From: Trifolium pratense
Lineage: Eukaryota > Streptophyta > Magnoliopsida > Fabales > Fabaceae
NCBI RefSeq assembly: GCF_020283565.1
Contig: NC_060065.1
Span: 56,581,489 to 56,645,488 of the forward strand
DNA: 64,000 bases
Reading direction: 5' to 3'
Part shown: positions 23,396-33,900 of the stretch, one piece after another
Layout: each line of letters starts with the position of its first letter
Numbering within the stretch: position 1 is the first letter of the stretch
Notes under the pieces: generated by a model
What the model was told of the DNA's origin: nothing
The model's input: only the letters and a program-made list of their open reading frames with translations
The model's database searches: none
Made by a program: the position numbers and the translations under genes

Positions 23396-25448
23396 ATGGT
23401 ATCTAGTGGTGAGGCTCAGCTCGCATCTCGTGGAAAGAAAAGGAAACATGGAAAGAAAAGGAAACATGAGATGGAAGATAATGATGACTCTGTTGTAGAG
23501 GGTGCTAGGCCAAAAGAAATTCAAGGGGAAAAGGATGTGGAGCAAATGACAAAGAGTGTTGAACCGGAGGATCGTATCTCTCAGTTGCCTGATCATGTCA
23601 TCCATCACATTCTTTCCCTCCTTCGAAATGTGAAGGATGCAATCCGGACCAGAAGTCTTTCTACGAGATGGAGAACGGTATGGTTTTCCTATGCGGCGTT
23701 GGTTTTTTATGAACAAAAGTTTGTTGCAGGAATTGGACCTGAAGATGACGGTGATAAGGAAAAAATGTTTAGACAACATGTAGCTGACTCTCTGTTAACA
23801 TACACTGAGAAAAATTTGCAGATACATAAATTTTTGCTACATATGACCTCCTTTGACTTAACAGATGCTCCACTTGTGGACAACTGGCTAACTGGTGCCA
23901 AGGCACAAGGCATCAAAGAACTAGATCTCCATATCGGCTTCAAGGATAACAAGCGCTATACTTTACCAGAAGTTGTCTTTATATCTGAAACTTTGACGGG
24001 ACTAAGGTTAAGTGGTTGCATATTGAAAAGTTGGAGTGAAATAATGCTTCCTCGTCTGCAGAAGCTTTATCTACGGAAAATTCACCTAGTTGCGCACAAT
24101 TTTACAAGTCTGATCTCCTCTTGCCCATCAATTGAGGATTTAAGATTGATACAGTGCTCGGGTTTGAAATTCTTGTTTATGTGTCATTCCAGTCTCAGTA
24201 GGGTTGAGATCCACAACTGCAATCAACTGAAGGAGGTTTGTATTTTTGCTCCTAATCTGGAGACATTTTGGTTTTGTGGCAAGAAATTAACACCTTGCAA
24301 AGTTAGTTTGGAGCACTGTAAATCTCTAAAAAAGTTGACAATAGATCATCCACAAGTGTCTCGTGACTTATTAAGTGACAATAAGTTATACAAATTTCCT
24401 GTACTGGAAAAATTGGATCTATGCATTTCTGATAAGATGAAATCTATTTTGATCGCTGGCCGTTGTCTTCAAAGAATTGTTTTAAAAGGATGCAAGAAAT
24501 TGAGTTATGGTCAAGTAGTTGCTCCTAAACTTGCTTCTTTTGAGTTGAAGGGTGAAAACATGCCTTACTTTGACTTTTCCCCTTTCTGCCTCACGGATGC
24601 CAAACTTTCTCTTCAATCTAAAACTGGCCGTAGTGATGTTGGACTTGGACTTGGTAAAAAACTGTGGTTTTCGGTGGAACCTTTTCTATCGAAGTTCAAT
24701 CGTGAAGGATTTAAATTGATTATGCATTCTAGTAAGGTACCATTCTTCTAATTTCTAATGTTTATCCCATACTTGCTCAGCTTCCTTTGATGAATTGTCA
24801 TTACCAAATAACCATCTCCTTATTTATTTTTCTTACTTATTCCAGCATATTATTATTCATGAAGATTTGAGCAGCATCAAATACCCTCCTTTGCATGACC
24901 TGAACTTTGAGATTATCAAATCATCAGCATGTGTCAAGGATATTTTGAATGGTTTATTGCGGACATTGCACCCAGAATCTGTATCTATAGTTTCTTCCTC
25001 TGACAGCAAATTCGCTGAGGTATGGCAGCTCTTTCTTTTTTTGGTTTTTCAATACATAAGATGCATGCATTCATGTTGATTTTTTAAATATCTGTTATCA
25101 GTGATAAAGCAAGACATTTTACTCGCTGAAAGCCTACTTGAACTGTTTTTGGTATTAACTTTTTAACTAACGTGATTGCAGTCGGTGTGTGAAATGATTA
25201 AGATCAAAGATGAGGATCCAGCTTGTTGCAATTATAACACTTCAAAAAATAAATGCTGGCGGCATTTCTTGAATGATGTCAAGTTTGAGGTCGAGGATTT
25301 GGAAGACATGCTTTATGTTGGAGCCTCTGAAGACGAAAGTACTTCTACTTTCTATGTTTGGTTGCATCTGTCATATTTGGCACCGAGTGAGATAACTAAT
25401 CTGAAGTTATCATGGAATTCTCCTGAACCTGATGTGGTGGAGGCATGA
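23396..25448 (+). CDS. F-box/LRR protein
   Basis: Three exons (23396-24736, 24846-25019, 25182-25448) give 593 aa. The N-terminus carries a duplicated basic stretch (GKKRKHGKKRKHE), a likely nuclear signal. The F-box follows: EDRISQLPDHVIHHILSLL, then AIRTRSLSTRWRTVW. The middle is a string of plant-type leucine-rich repeats (LTGLRLSGC, LQKLYLRKIHL, IEDLRLIQCSGLKFL, LKEVCIFAPNLETF). Such proteins are SCF substrate receptors; the target is unknown. The ATG at 23396 is chosen because the frame upstream has no earlier ATG. A 5' UTR intron starting around 22866 (GTATGTTATTC) is plausible. Confidence 0.92.
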
Positions 25449-26326
25449 AAGACTTGTATAGTCATTGATTGACAAAAAATTGTTTAAAGGAATTTGTGCT
25501 TTCGAATTTATTCCATTGGCATTATACCTATGTCTTTCGGTTTGTATTTCTTTCCATTGGTTTCTTCTTTTTTACTCTTGTATCAAAATGAAGTTTTAAG
25601 TGACCAGTGTTATCTTGTTTGAAGGAACATTTTATATATTTTGAGCATGATTCTCACCCTTTTAGCCACTTTTATTATTTATTTTGAGTATGAAGTTTTT
25701 GTTTTGCCAGATATATATTCTAAATTATATTTGATGCAACAGCCGCAATCTCTTAAACTTGTATTTCTTTTTGCTCAAATGAAGTTAATCGTATTATTAT
25801 CAAGAATAAAAATTCGGGGAGTATGAAAGTTATTGCGAGGAGCATAAGAGATAGGCGCACTTGCTAAAGCATGAGCACTAACATTGTTTATTGCCTAGTA
25901 AACACAAGCAAAAATTGTTGTGACTTCTAAAAAGAGCTCTATAATAATTTATATAGCATCATCATCTAATCTACTTGGCTTAACAAAGTGAATGCCATTT
26001 ACCACTTTTTACAATCTAGTTCAAAAGTTATATTTATTATTCCTTCAAAAGTTACAATCACCCTCCACTGCTTAAAATTATAAATTGAAAATTAGTGAAT
26101 TGAAATTTGTATTTTTTATTCCTTATGAGACAAGTTATTGTGCTTTACTAAAGCAAAAGTTATATCCTTTCAAAACTGCTCGAATCAGATACTCCATAAA
26201 AGCCACCAATTTTGTTCATTATCATTCTCCAATCTCCTTTACAATTACAAATACTAATAGTTGAGCTTTCAATACAAACCATACTTGCTTCTTCCGATCA
26301 CACCCCTTTACTTGTCAATAGCCCTT
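25449..26326. other. Intergenic
   Basis: 3' flank of the F-box/LRR gene, then AT-rich DNA and the promoter of the lectin gene (TATA-like ccataaaag at ~26190). No further gene. Confidence 0.5.
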
Positions 26327-27260
26327 ATGGTAAAGAATCACTATCCTTATTATTTGTTTAGAGTTCAACATAACTATTGTTTTTCATTTTAAGTTTGTGT
26401 TTCCTTGGTTTTAAACATTTGTGGATACACTTTCTGACAAATAAAAAACTTATCTACTTTGTAGAATTGTAGATAGATTTCTTTAGAGCTAAACTAAAGC
26501 AGCTATGTATTTGCAATATTATTATTGTAGGAAGCAACAGGTAAGAAGAAGAGTGTGATAGTTGGACCATGGGGAGGCAATGGTGGGACTAGTTGGGATG
26601 ATGGAACTTTTACAGGGATAAGAGAAATCAAGCTAGTTTATGATCGTTGCATCGACTCAATTTGTGTAGTTTATGATAAGAACGGTAAGCCTTTTGCAAC
26701 TGAGAAACATGGAGGTGTTGGAGGCAACAAAACAGCTGAGGTGAGCACAATTATTGTTTTTTCTTATACGTTTTGTTACTGATTATAAAAAAAGTGATTC
26801 TGATATTCAATAATTTAAGTGATTTTTTAAAAACCATAAGCTAGTTCGTGTTTAGAGAAGTTGCTCATCAATGTTTGATAAAGGTTTAGTTTGCCTTATG
26901 ACGTACATGCTTATTTATGTCTCCTAGATTAAGCTACAATACCCGGACGAGTATTTGATCAGTGTAAGCGGATACTACTATCCGGTTGTTCGCGGTGGTT
27001 CCCCGGTTATTCGATCATTGACATTCAAGAGCAACCGGAGAATCTTTGGACCATATGGAGTTGAAGAAGGGACACCATTCACTTTCTCAATAGATGGAGG
27101 CCAAGTTGTGGGTTTTAAGGGACGAGGAGATTGGTATTTGGACTCAATTGCCTTTACTTTGTCTAATGCACCTTCAAAGTCTCTTCTTCAGAAAGTGCAG
27201 AAAGGCTTGTATAGGCTTACAAGCATTGCTCCAAAATCTAAATCTTCCAAGGCTGGTTAG
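26327..27260 (+). CDS. Jacalin-related mannose/glucose-binding lectin
   Basis: Exons 26327-26329, 26531-26740 and 26928-27260 give 181 aa. The first coding exon is only the ATG, followed at once by GTAAAG; exon 2 then opens GAAGCAACAGG after a good AG. The single jacalin domain is clear: VGPWGGNGGTSWDDG, IREIKLVYDRCIDSICVVYD, HGGVGG, YPDEYLISVSGYY, SLTFKSNRRIFGPYG and the carbohydrate-site loop GFKGRGDWYLDSIAFTL (G-x-x-x-D type). There is no signal peptide, so it should be cytosolic/nuclear, as for stress-inducible mannose-type jacalins. A ~26-residue basic tail (SLLQKVQKGLYRL...) follows the domain. The one-codon exon is inferred; another upstream exon cannot be excluded. Confidence 0.9.
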
Positions 27261-28087
27261 AAGACTATGGGAATTTAAGCCTCTAGCCTCAGTTTTATGT
27301 AATTGGTTTGGCTATATTGTGTGTCTTTTTGTTGCTTATATTTTCTTGAAGCTTGTAATACTATGAGAATCGCTTGTGACACTCACGTTATAATGTCGGT
27401 GAAACTAGTACGCGACGTTATAGTAAGATGTAGTTATGTGTGTGCTCATATTCTAGACTTGATATATCATATTTCATGTTTGATGAACACCTTAATACAT
27501 ATCCCTATTATTTTGGAAAACTAGTTAGCAACTTTGCAATGGACATGTTCCTACTAATTTTTTATGAATGTGCATTGGAAATTCAATGAATTCATCAATG
27601 AAATTTTGTCATCAGAAATTCTTTGTTTCTTAAAATAAATGGAGGGCTCTATTAATGAAAGAGTTAGATAGGCATGAATAGAAGATTAGTGAAATTCATT
27701 TTTTATGATGTGGCTTTGTGTTAGTTTCTTTTAATGTTATAAAACGTGGGTATGATGAAGATACAATTCAAAGACCAAAATGATAAGCTATTACTTCAAA
27801 CGCTAGTGGAAATAGCCTTTACAAAAAAAAAACTATAGACTTAAACTAGTAAAAGAATTTTGTAAACACATGAGAAAAAATTGCTGCAAAACAAGTCTAT
27901 TTAGACACATGACCTTGTAAAACTATAAACTAGTAAAATGGTAGTCTCGTTATTGTTAGGTTGAACGCCTTCATTCAAGAACTTGTAGTGTGTGTAAATT
28001 TCAATAGTATTTGTCATTTAACATAATGAATAATATAAGCAGAATTCTTAAAATAAAATTCAATTAAGTTGAAGGATAACAATCGTT
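27261..28087. other. Intergenic
   Basis: 3' flank of the lectin gene and AT-rich DNA. The short open frames to 27524 are not supported as genes. Confidence 0.5.
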
Positions 28088-28230
28088 AGTTGGTTCAGTA
28101 GTGATTGACGTTGAACTTGGTAGGGAAGACCACGGTTCGATCCCCTGCAATTGCGATCGGAAAGGAACTGGAATCATTTGATGCCATAACTGACCTCCGA
28201 ATCAGATTTAACTGGTGGTGAAAGCAAAAA
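28088..28230 (+). mobile_element. tRNA-derived SINE
   Basis: Box A-like TGGTTCAGTAGTG (28091-28103) and box B GGTTCGATCCC (28134-28144) at tRNA-like spacing, then a tRNA-unrelated tail (ggaactggaatcatttgatgcc, gtggtgaaagc) and an A run. The most complete of three copies in the window. Confidence 0.75.
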
Positions 28231-28328
28231 AAATAGAGGACTATTTTCGTAAGTTTTATCATTAATGTAATTTATTTTCTAAGTAGAAATTCAAATGCTC
28301 CCTTTCTAATTAAAAAAATGCCTAAACT

Positions 28329-28468
28329 TTTTTTTTTGTCAGGTAGCCTAGTGGCTTGAAATTCCACCTTTAAAGATGAATAAGTGAAGTGTTCGAGATT
28401 CGAACCCGATTCTTACATATAAAATGCTGATGTCCCTACCAACTGAGCTAAACTCACTTGGACAACCT
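28329..28468 (-). mobile_element. tRNA-derived SINE, second family
   Basis: The complement has box A TAGCTCAGTTGG, box B GGTTCGAATCTC and a 3' A run (forward T run at ~28329-28339). It resembles the SINE at 52012-52114 in its first half. Confidence 0.7.
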
Positions 28469-28599
28469 CTTGTTTTTATTATGAGGTAACCTTTTTTCTT
28501 TGACAAAATAACATTATTTTTCTGTTGTGTGTATTATAGTATTGAAAAATAAACGCAGCATATATGGTATCTTAAGTGAATATTCAACTTAAGTTAGTC

Positions 28600-28990
28600 C
28601 ATCAATTGGACCCAAAAAAAACACTAGCCCAGTGGAAAAGTCCAAAAAGTTTTGGATCATGAAGCATAAGCCCCGTTCTGTTAGTCACACGGACCTTGTG
28701 AATGACTGTACAAATTGGCCAATTTTCTTCTATTGAACTTGCATGGGCTCCACACACGTGTCTCAGCCCCTCACACCGAAGCACGAGACAAGCCCAACTT
28801 GAAGATTTACCCGTTACCGGGCCTACATTTCTGCAGTTTGGGCCCGGGGACTTTCCTGAGCCCAGCATATAGCAAGGACCCATTCACACCACTTCGTGAT
28901 CCAAGGTAAACATTCGCATCACTTTTTCCTTTATAAACACTATCCTTCAACTTTTATTTTCCGATGTGGGACTTTTTCTAAGTTCAACTT
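28600..28990. other. GC-richer segment of unknown nature
   Basis: A compositional island (cacacgtgtctcagcccctc, accgggcctac, gggcccgggga) followed by tttataaacactatcc and gatgtgggactttt. The last two motifs also occur in the TRIM LTRs at 56571-57426 (cttataaacactacac...caatgtgggact), so this may be the promoter part of a related LTR. The overlapping open frames on both strands show no family features. Confidence 0.35.
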
Positions 28991-29354
28991 TTCATTACTA
29001 TTCACTCATAAGTCATAACTCAACCTTTAAATCCAACACACACACACACACTCATGAACATGCACTCTCTCGTGAACAAGAGTAATGTTTTGTCCACAAA
29101 TTAATTTCAACAACTTTGCTACACTATAGCATATGAAAGAAATAATGTTGACACGAGAGTGTTTGACCAAAAAGTTAAATCACATGGTAAAAGCTAAAAA
29201 CCTATGGTTTCATATTAAAAGATAAGGTCTTAGACTCTTAGTAGTATTGTGTAATGTAACTACATTAGGCCAATACATTTATTAGCTACCCAACTTCAAT
29301 CTTCCATCATCAATAGGCTCATTTATTCACCTGTCATATTAATTTTTTCTAGCT

Positions 29355-29361
29355 TATAAAT
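29355..29361 (+). promoter_or_regulatory. TATA box of the GDSL gene
   Basis: TATAAAT 44 bp before the chosen ATG (29399). The ATGs at 29366 and 29381 are too close to it to be in the transcript. Confidence 0.5.
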
Positions 29362-29398
29362 TATAATGCACATTAGATCAATGGCTTCAGAAAGAAAA

Positions 29399-30947
29399 AT
29401 GAAGATGAATAGTAGAGAAGTACTTTTTGTTATCTTTGCATTTGTGTTGTTGGCATGGAGAGGGAATGCACAAGATGATGCTATTGTTCCAGCAATCATT
29501 ACATTTGGTGACTCTGCTGTTGATGTGGGAAACAATGACTATCTTTACACTCTTTTCAAAGCTAATTATCCTCCTTATGGAAGAGATTTTGTTAACCATA
29601 AACCTACCGGGAGGTTTTGCAATGGAAAATTAGCTACTGATATTACTGGTTAGTATAAGATATCGAATTCGCAATACTAGTAGCTTAGATTATATTGTGG
29701 ACTCCGTGCGGTTGAAAGTTGAAACTCTCCGCATTTGAGACATAAGTGACATTCAATCAGGATCAGTAGTCCAAAAAGGATTGATCAAAATTTGAACCGC
29801 TTGATCTTGATTGAACGTCTACCGATGTTACATTATATAAATAGATATTTTTCGTTCTTATTGAGCTGTTTATTTTTGTAGCTGAAACTCTGGGTTTTAC
29901 GAGATATGCCCCTGCATATCTTAGCCCTCAAGCAACAGGAAAAAACCTTCTTATTGGAGCAAATTTTGCTTCAGCTGCATCCGGTTATGATGAAAAGGCT
30001 GCTATTTTGAATGTAAGTGTGTGATGTATATAACACAAACACGCGCTAGAAGATCCGTCTTTATTAACTCTCTTTTATTTTTTGGCAGCACGCGATTCCA
30101 TTGTCGCAACAGTTACAATATTACAAGGAATACCAAAGCAAGCTGACCAAGATAGCTGGAAGAAAAAAGGCGGCATCGATTATTAAAGGTGCATTGTACA
30201 TATTGAGTGGTGGAAGTAGTGACTTTATTCAAAACTATTATACCAATCCTTTAATCAACAAATTTGTTACTCCTGATCAATATTCTTCATACCTTGTGGA
30301 TACATTCTCAAGCTTTGTTAAGGTATTTTCTTTATTTTACTTCCACTCTTTGAACTATGGATTAACATTAGAATATTCTAATCAAATGTGCTTTGTTTTG
30401 AACATAGGATTTGTATAAATTGGGAGCTAGAAAAATTGGAGTGACTTCACTTCCACCATTGGGTTGTTTACCTGCTACAAGAACTTTATTTGGATTTCAT
30501 GAGAAAGGTTGTGTCACAAGAATCAACAATGATGCACAAGGATTTAACAAGAAAATGAACTCGACCGCGGCAAAACTCCAAAAGCAACTTCCTGGTCTTA
30601 AGATTGTTGTCTTTAATATTTTCAAACCTCTCTATGACCTTGTTCAATCCCCTTCAAATTTTGGTAAGCAATAACATATGATGATATTCATTTTATTTTT
30701 TTTTCAAAAAATGTTGCTTATTCATGTAATATATCTTGTAACATTTCTAGGTTTCGCGGAGGCAAGGAGAGGCTGCTGCGGAACTGGGATTGTTGAGACG
30801 ACGTCCTTATTGTGCAATCCAAAATCACTAGGAACTTGTTCTAATGCAACTCAGTATGTGTTTTGGGATAGTGTCCATCCTTCGGAAGCTGCTAACCGAG
30901 TTCTAGCCGATGCATTGATCGAACAAGGCATAAGCCTTATCGGTTAA
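29399..30947 (+). CDS. GDSL esterase/lipase
   Basis: Five exons (29399-29648, 29882-30012, 30089-30322, 30408-30663, 30751-30947) give 355 aa, the usual plant GDSL length. It is a secreted serine hydrolase of the SGNH group acting on ester bonds of lipids or cell-wall/cuticle compounds; the natural substrate is unknown. Seen: signal peptide MKMNSREVLFVIFAFVLLAW; block I ITFGDSAVDVGN with the nucleophile Ser; block II GANFASAASGYD; block III GGSSDF (Gly and an oxyanion residue, with Asp where many members have Asn); block V WDSVHPSEAAN with the Asp and His. All catalytic residues are present. The 3' part from late exon 2 onward is duplicated at 37262-38500. Start choice rests on the TATA position. 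Confidence 0.94.
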
Positions 30948-31553
30948 GGATTCGTGGTGGTAAATGTGATGCAAAAGTTTGTTATTTCTTTAGTGTTAAG
31001 AAATCTGCATCTTATTAAATAAAATTTTAGAAATTTCGTTGTAACTTGTTCAAGTATATGTACCAAATTTACTTTCTTTTATGTCTCCAATTTGTTAATA
31101 AAAACCATTTTTTCCCTAGTGAAATTAACCAAGGTTTGCATTTTGTTATCTTGTACAAACACTACTACTATCTTTGTCATTGTGAATATCAAGGAGCATG
31201 AACTCCAGATTGGAGATGAAATATTGACTGCTATTTATATAATTTATTTATTTTTGGGTTGAAAAGCTACTATATATATAGTGACATAATTAAATTATAA
31301 AAAAGTATATTAATAACGAAATTTTATCTTAGAACGTAACTTGTGTATTTATTACTTTAAAAATTTTAAAAATTATATTTTCAACATTAATTTTGTCTTT
31401 ATTTTTTATTTTTGGTATACTTAGGAAGTGTCCCAAAAACATTATTCAACATGACATGGACAGAGAATTTCTTTTAACCTTCAGCGCATGCATGTGTAAA
31501 CAAAATATAAATTTATATATATTAGTATATATAAGATATTGTTCGATTCGTTT
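30948..31553. other. 3' flank of the GDSL gene
   Basis: 30948 to ~31240 is shared with the pseudogene copy at 38190-38500. The remainder is AT-rich without features. Confidence 0.6.
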
Positions 31554-31562
31554 TTAATGATA

Positions 31563-32662
31563 GGCTTAAATGATCAATTCGTCCCTGTAATTTTGCAAAT
31601 TTTTGGTTTTCGTCCCTGTATCTTTTTTTATTTTAAAATAGTCCCTGAATGTGCAAATTCATTTGATTTTAGTTCCTAACGTCTTGTGCCGGTTATTATT
31701 AATAATATTTTGCCGTTTCAAAAAAAACATTATGTGTCGTTACAAAAATGATGAGGTGGCAAATAAAGGCTGGCGGGGCAATGTGTGACAAATGAGGATG
31801 ATGTGTCAATAATGATGCTCAGTCATCCACTTAGAGGGACCAAATCCAAAAATAAAATTGCAGAGAGGGACCAAAACAAAAAAAAACGAAATTAAACCAA
31901 AAAACAAAACATATTTTATTCTTTTTTTCTCTAAACCCAAAAATGGACTCTATTTCTTTAAATCCAGAAATTTGTGTTGAATGTACTAAAATGATATTTT
32001 CTTCTTATTTTTCTCCCCAACCTAAAATTCCATAAAACTCTTTAACCAACAAAAAATTGAGTTTCCTGATACACCATTTATTTTGATTTAATCAAAAGAC
32101 CATATTAATTTACTAATCATCATCTTCAAAATTTGTCATGAATTTTTAATCAAACAACTTTATATATTATAAAATTTGAGTTCCATTATATCCTCAAATG
32201 TCAACCAAAAAATTCATAAACTTTTAAGATAAAATGACTCGTTTTTATTCCTTTTTTTCTTTTGGATCTCTCAAATCGCATCCATTAAAACATGTTTTGC
32301 AATTTTTGGGTTCGGAGAAATATGAGTCAATTTCTGAGTTTAGAGAAAAAAGAAGAAAAATATGTTTTTTGGTTTAATTTTGTTTTTTTGGTTTTTGTCC
32401 CTCTCTGCAATTTTATTTTTGGATTTGGTTCCTCTAAGTGGATGACTGGGCATCATTATTGACACATCATAATTGTTTGCTACGTCACATATTGCCATGT
32501 CAGCCTCTGTTTTTCACGTCATCATTTTTGTAACGGCACATAACGTTAGAGACTAACACCAAATGGATTTGCACATTCAGGGACTATTTTAAAACAAAAA
32601 AAGATACAGGGACAAAAACCAAAATATTGCGAACTTACATGAACGAATTGATCATTTAAGCC
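31563..32662. mobile_element. Fold-back Mutator-like element with 9-bp target duplication
   Basis: The ends GGCTTAAATGATCAATTCG (31563) and its inverse at 32644-32662 begin inverted repeats of more than 300 bp (for example gtccctgaatgtgcaaat inverted as atttgcacattcagggac). The element is flanked by a perfect 9-bp duplication ttaatgata (31554-31562, 32663-32671), the size made by Mutator transposases. Total 1100 bp with a short AT-rich centre and no coding frame. The perfect duplication suggests a fairly recent insertion. Confidence 0.93.
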
Positions 32663-32739
32663 TTAATGATAAAAAGAGTTTTAATTTCATCCAAAAATTA
32701 GCTTAAATGACAAGCGTGTCTAAACACATATATCTAACA

Positions 32740-33120
32740 ACTCGAACACTTGAGCAATGTGATACCTCAAACAAACTCCGAACAACTTCAACATCCACCA
32801 TCACATCGAGCATGAATCTTTGGGTCCAATTACATATTGCAATCTTTAACAGGCTCTGACACCATATTAAATAAGCATGAACCTCATCCTAAAAGCTAGC
32901 TCAAAAAATGAAGGCAACCAAGTACATTTTTACATTCAATAGTTTAGGATTCGGGAACATAAGCAAGAGCTCTAAACAACTTCAATATTCACCCTCATGC
33001 CAATATCCAAATTGCAACCCTTTTCTCGACTATGGTACCAAGTTAGATGAGTATGGATTGCACTCTAAAAGTTATTTCAAAGAATGAGGGTGTCAAAGTA
33101 CAATTATACATACAATGTGA
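32740..33120 (-). repeat. Degenerate LTR-like repeats
   Basis: Two related segments contain ggctctgacaccat (32850) and gactatggtacca (33030), i.e. inverted, eroded primer-binding sites like TGGTATCAGAGC. Each is followed by agatgagtatgg/ataagcatgaac and ctaaaag, so probably tandem TRIM remnants on the minus strand. Confidence 0.4.
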
Positions 33121-33822
33121 CGCAGTCGGAAGCAATAGGTTTAGCAAGCGCTAAACTTAGAATGATAAGCAGACAAGTTGCAAGCACAAACTTGTCAAAA
33201 GAGTTTCCAGAATCCACCAGAATTTGAGAAAATAATCTCTATATTTTTATTGAATGAAAAAACGGCTTCTTATGGCTACAATAGTTTAGCTTAAATCTAG
33301 CTAAAATATAAAAATAATAAATCAAGCTAAAATATAAAAATAAAAAATCTAGATAAAACATAAAAATGACAAATCTATCTAAAATATAAAAATAATTAAA
33401 TCTGCATTATTCCGTTTACGTGTCACTTCCTCTTCAATCCGGCACGGCCAGCCTTCCTACGTCACAATGACTCGAAACCTGAACAACATGAGACTCCTAA
33501 CAACTTCAACATTTGAAATATCAATTTTTTTTAATAATTTTTGCTAATAAATAATTAAATATTTTTTGAGAAGAAATGGATAGTTAGAGATATTAATGGT
33601 GAAATTATGCATTGATATTTGACAATTATTTTGAGGCAGAACAAATATTATTTCTCAAGTTAAATATTGGTTTTGGTTCGGTTCGGTTTGGTTCGATAGG
33701 TTCAATTTTCTTCTTTAACCGAACCATAAACAGTAAAAATGTCTAATAATACCCTTTGTCGTTGCCGCCGCGCAACCTCGTTCAACACAACACCAAGCAA
33801 CCGCCACTGTTCTTCTTCTTCT

Positions 33823-33825
<3 letters not shown>
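33121..33825. other. Intergenic, PPR promoter region
   Basis: ~33290-33400 holds an imperfect repeat of 'taaaatataaaaata..aatctagc'. No gene. Confidence 0.5.

Positions 33826-33857
<32 letters not shown>
33826..33857 (+). repeat. (CT)n in the PPR 5' leader
   Basis: CT run 43 bp before the PPR ATG, preceded by a CTT run; typical of plant 5' leaders. Confidence 0.9.
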
Positions 33858-33859
<2 letters not shown>

Positions 33860-33900
33860 AACCATTTGATGAGATGCAACCGTAGTAAAAACTGCATTTC

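Noticed and set aside
23297..23952. Minus-strand open frames opposite the F-box/LRR gene
   Set aside because: Antisense shadows of a well-supported coding exon.
28134..28144. tRNA gene
   Set aside because: Boxes A and B are present, but no cloverleaf with a proper anticodon arm and acceptor stem could be drawn; the tail and A run fit a SINE.
28602..28909. Overlapping open frames on both strands as genes
   Set aside because: Composition-driven frames in a GC-richer segment with no domain, signal peptide or splice structure.
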